Shown piece after piece: positions 38,873 to 40,031 of a DNA stretch of 40,031 nt. The stretch is from JAOAFZ01 sp964407325 (lineage in GTDB: Bacteria; Patescibacteriota; Microgenomatia; UBA1406; GWC2-37-13): positions 1-40,031 of the forward strand of contig CAYOVA010000011.1 in the NCBI GenBank assembly GCA_964407325.1, in the 5' to 3' direction. The position numbers were made by a program, and so were the translations under genes. The notes beneath the pieces were generated by a model. It was not told the origin of the DNA and ran no database searches. It worked only from the letters and a program-made list of their open reading frames with translations. How positions within the stretch are numbered: position 1 is the first letter of the stretch; every line of letters starts with the position of its first letter.

Positions 38873-39840
38873 ATAAATTTAGGTTCTTTGAATTTCCTTT
38901 TTTTTCGATCTCGAATTGCTTTCCCATAGACTTCTCTAATTGCAGAGAGTAGGTCTGTAAATTCTGATCTATTGTTTAATGATAAATCAATAGCCACAAG
39001 TGTTCCTTGGAAATATGGAGCACTATCACGTTCTGAATGGCGATCATCGTTAGGATCTGTTTGTATTCGGGGGTTTTCTACTCGTTTATCATGTAACAAA
39101 AGCTTGTAAATTCCAGATCCACTATAAATCATAAAATAGTTACGTGCTACCTTCGCGATTGATTTAATAATAAACAACCCGGCTCCAGCATTATCCTCTG
39201 TTCCGCCTTCTTTACGTGTAGTCCCAGAAATTCCAGGCGTTAATGCCCATTTAATTGCCTCAAGATCTGTTCTTGCATGTGATGCCCAAAACTTAAGAAG
39301 ACTTATTCTAATACCAACGCCTGTATCGCATATTCCTATTCTTATGGTATTAGAGTTCTTATAATATTGAGCCGCAACAATAGCACCATCTTTACTTTGT
39401 GAATGTTCAAGCACGTTTCTAATCAATTCCCCGATCGTATATTTGATCACATCTGTTTTTTCGGAAGGTAGATGTAATAACGGAATCATATCAGTTATAA
39501 ACTTTGACTGTTCAGTTGAGTTTTTTATGATATGGAGTGGAATAAAACGTCCTGCAGCTTCTTTTTTTGTAATTGTGTATGGAGATGGCTGGTCGGTAAA
39601 ATTGAAAAGGCCCATTCTATCGAGATATGCTCCAGAAGTGGCTGTTAGATTATCGAACTTCACATTGTTTTTTCCGACTTTTTTTCCCATAGACGCCAGA
39701 AGGGTTAAAATCGCCGGATGAACACTAACCCATTTTGGATGTGAATGTATTGTCAACTTTGTTTCGTCAGTAAAATCCAGACTATCTATAAATCGATCAA
39801 CATTACCAATATAATCTGAGTTTGATAAAGTAGCTTTCAT
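38869..39840 (-). CDS. GHKL-type ATPase with N-terminal STAS-like region
   Basis: A 323-residue protein with the Bergerat ATP-binding fold: N box IGELIRNVLEHSQSKDG, G1 box CDTGVGI and G2 box NAGAGLFIIKSIAK. No histidine-phosphorylation helix, membrane segment or sensor domain is seen, so it is closer to anti-sigma-factor-type kinases or gyrase-like ATPases than to two-component sensors. Residues 1-85, with VSVHPAILTLLASMGKKVGK and SGAYLDRMGLF, resemble a STAS-like alpha/beta part. The C-terminus is strongly basic (RDRKKRKFKEPKF). A consensus leaderless promoter and two 38-bp palindromes precede it. Confidence 0.85.
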   Translation of the reverse strand: MKATLSNSDYIGNVDRFIDSLDFTDETKLTIHSHPKWVSVHPAILTLLASMGKKVGKNNVKFDNLTATSGAYLDRMGLFNFTDQPSPYTITKKEAAGRFIPLHIIKNSTEQSKFITDMIPLLHLPSEKTDVIKYTIGELIRNVLEHSQSKDGAIVAAQYYKNSNTIRIGICDTGVGIRISLLKFWASHARTDLEAIKWALTPGISGTTRKEGGTEDNAGAGLFIIKSIAKVARNYFMIYSGSGIYKLLLHDKRVENPRIQTDPNDDRHSERDSAPYFQGTLVAIDLSLNNRSEFTDLLSAIREVYGKAIRDRKKRKFKEPKFI

Positions 39841-39846
39841 TACTCT

Positions 39847-39875
39847 ATTTTACCTGTATAGCGTATTTTTGTCAA
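39847..39875 (-). promoter_or_regulatory. Consensus promoter of the ATPase-DUF4325 unit
   Basis: On the minus strand: TTGACA (39875-39870), a 17-base spacer and TAAAAT (39852-39847), then 6 bases to the ATG at 39840. It is the best promoter in the window, and most of it lies inside the first 38-bp palindrome. Confidence 0.82.
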
Positions 39876-39890
39876 ACCACGTTATACAGG
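39853..39890. promoter_or_regulatory. 38-bp palindromic operator, copy 1
   Basis: The arms CCTGTATAGCGT (39853-39864) and ACGTTATACAGG (39879-39890) are inverted repeats with 11 of 12 positions matching, around a 14-base centre that holds the -35 box. A protein bound here would cover the whole spacer and -35 box of the ATPase promoter. Confidence 0.75.
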
Positions 39891-39911
39891 TAGTATTTAT
39901 ACTCAAATTCT

Positions 39912-39949
39912 CCTGTATAGCGTATTTAGACAAACTCACGGCATACAGG
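39912..39949. promoter_or_regulatory. 38-bp palindromic operator, copy 2
   Basis: The arms CCTGTATAGCGT (39912-39923) and ACGGCATACAGG (39938-39949) repeat the design of copy 1 with the same total length; the first 16 bases are identical and about 29 of 38 positions agree. It starts 59 bases further upstream of copy 1. The centre carries TTGTCT on the minus strand but no matching -10 box, so it is more likely an auxiliary binding site than a second promoter. Beyond it, 39950-40031 holds no gene I can support. Confidence 0.72.
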
Positions 39950-40031
39950 ACTATTTTCAAATAAAAATTGATATCCGGGGTATACACACAAAACATAGAT
40001 TGAAGAAAAGCAAGAAAAATTTATTATGTGA

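Noticed and set aside
39853..39949. Two near-identical 38-bp repeats as a CRISPR array
   Set aside because: Only two copies, each an inverted repeat overlapping a consensus promoter, a 21-base gap between them, and no cas genes. Operator sites explain them better.
39950..40031. Possible gene at the right edge
   Set aside because: Both strands carry short AT-rich frames with stops and no start signals; nothing can be supported.

Overview
The window reads like a small, very compact bacterial genome of the Candidate Phyla Radiation (Patescibacteria). This is inferred from gene content and layout; no search was run. Pointers are a stand-alone PolA-type 5'-3' exonuclease, an alanyl-tRNA synthetase lacking its C-terminal domain, a stand-alone flavokinase, a TsaC-TsaE fusion, a half-length SufD, gene overlaps of the ATGA type, and convergent genes that abut or overlap. 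Base composition looks AT-rich. UGA and UAG both act as ordinary stops (lon and the flavokinase end in TGA, the cupin and the nucleotidyltransferase-like gene in TAG), so the UGA=Gly code of Gracilibacteria/Absconditabacteria does not apply. Carrying both a 2-oxoacid:ferredoxin oxidoreductase and a SUF system would fit lineages such as Microgenomates, Katanobacteria or Dojkabacteria, but I cannot place it further.

Layout. 1-2300: a partial TrpR/YerC-like gene diverging from rarA, then a cupin gene, a flavokinase and a Met-type (CAT) tRNA on the minus strand. 2301-10687: a plus-strand surface polysaccharide cluster (GT2, O-antigen ligase/polymerase-like, PMT-like GT, three GT4 enzymes, a FemAB-like transferase). 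10703-12137: a zinc-type MDR oxidoreductase diverging from a small gene interrupted by an amber codon. 12152-14623: lon, with a CIRCE-like operator on its promoter. 14667-24223: a long minus-strand operon that starts with sufC and runs through sufB, sufD, sufS, sufU, a ferredoxin and a Zn-ribbon protein to the 2-oxoacid:ferredoxin oxidoreductase, with DinB-like, GNAT, Nudix and membrane proteins inserted. 24266-25457: a GNAT enzyme and a DUF1801 protein. 25462-27599: tsaCE and tsaD for t6A tRNA modification. 27690-30900: ftsH, the exonuclease and a membrane protein. 30897-33638: secA. 33676-35746: two exported proteins and NAD(P)HX dehydratase. 35805-38089: alaS and a Trbp111-like tRNA-binding protein. 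38037-39949: a minus-strand unit of a GHKL ATPase, a DUF4325 STAS-like protein and a nucleotidyltransferase-like protein, behind a consensus promoter and two copies of a 38-bp palindrome.

How it works together. First genes of transcription units repeatedly carry a -10 box 6-9 bases before the start codon, so their mRNAs should be leaderless, while some internal genes have clear Shine-Dalgarno sites. The SUF operon builds Fe-S clusters and its last genes are Fe-S clients (ferredoxin and oxidoreductase). Lon, FtsH and SecA give proteostasis and secretion. The ATPase/STAS-like/nucleotidyltransferase unit with its repeated operator is the least explained part and the best candidate for an undescribed regulatory or defence-like module.
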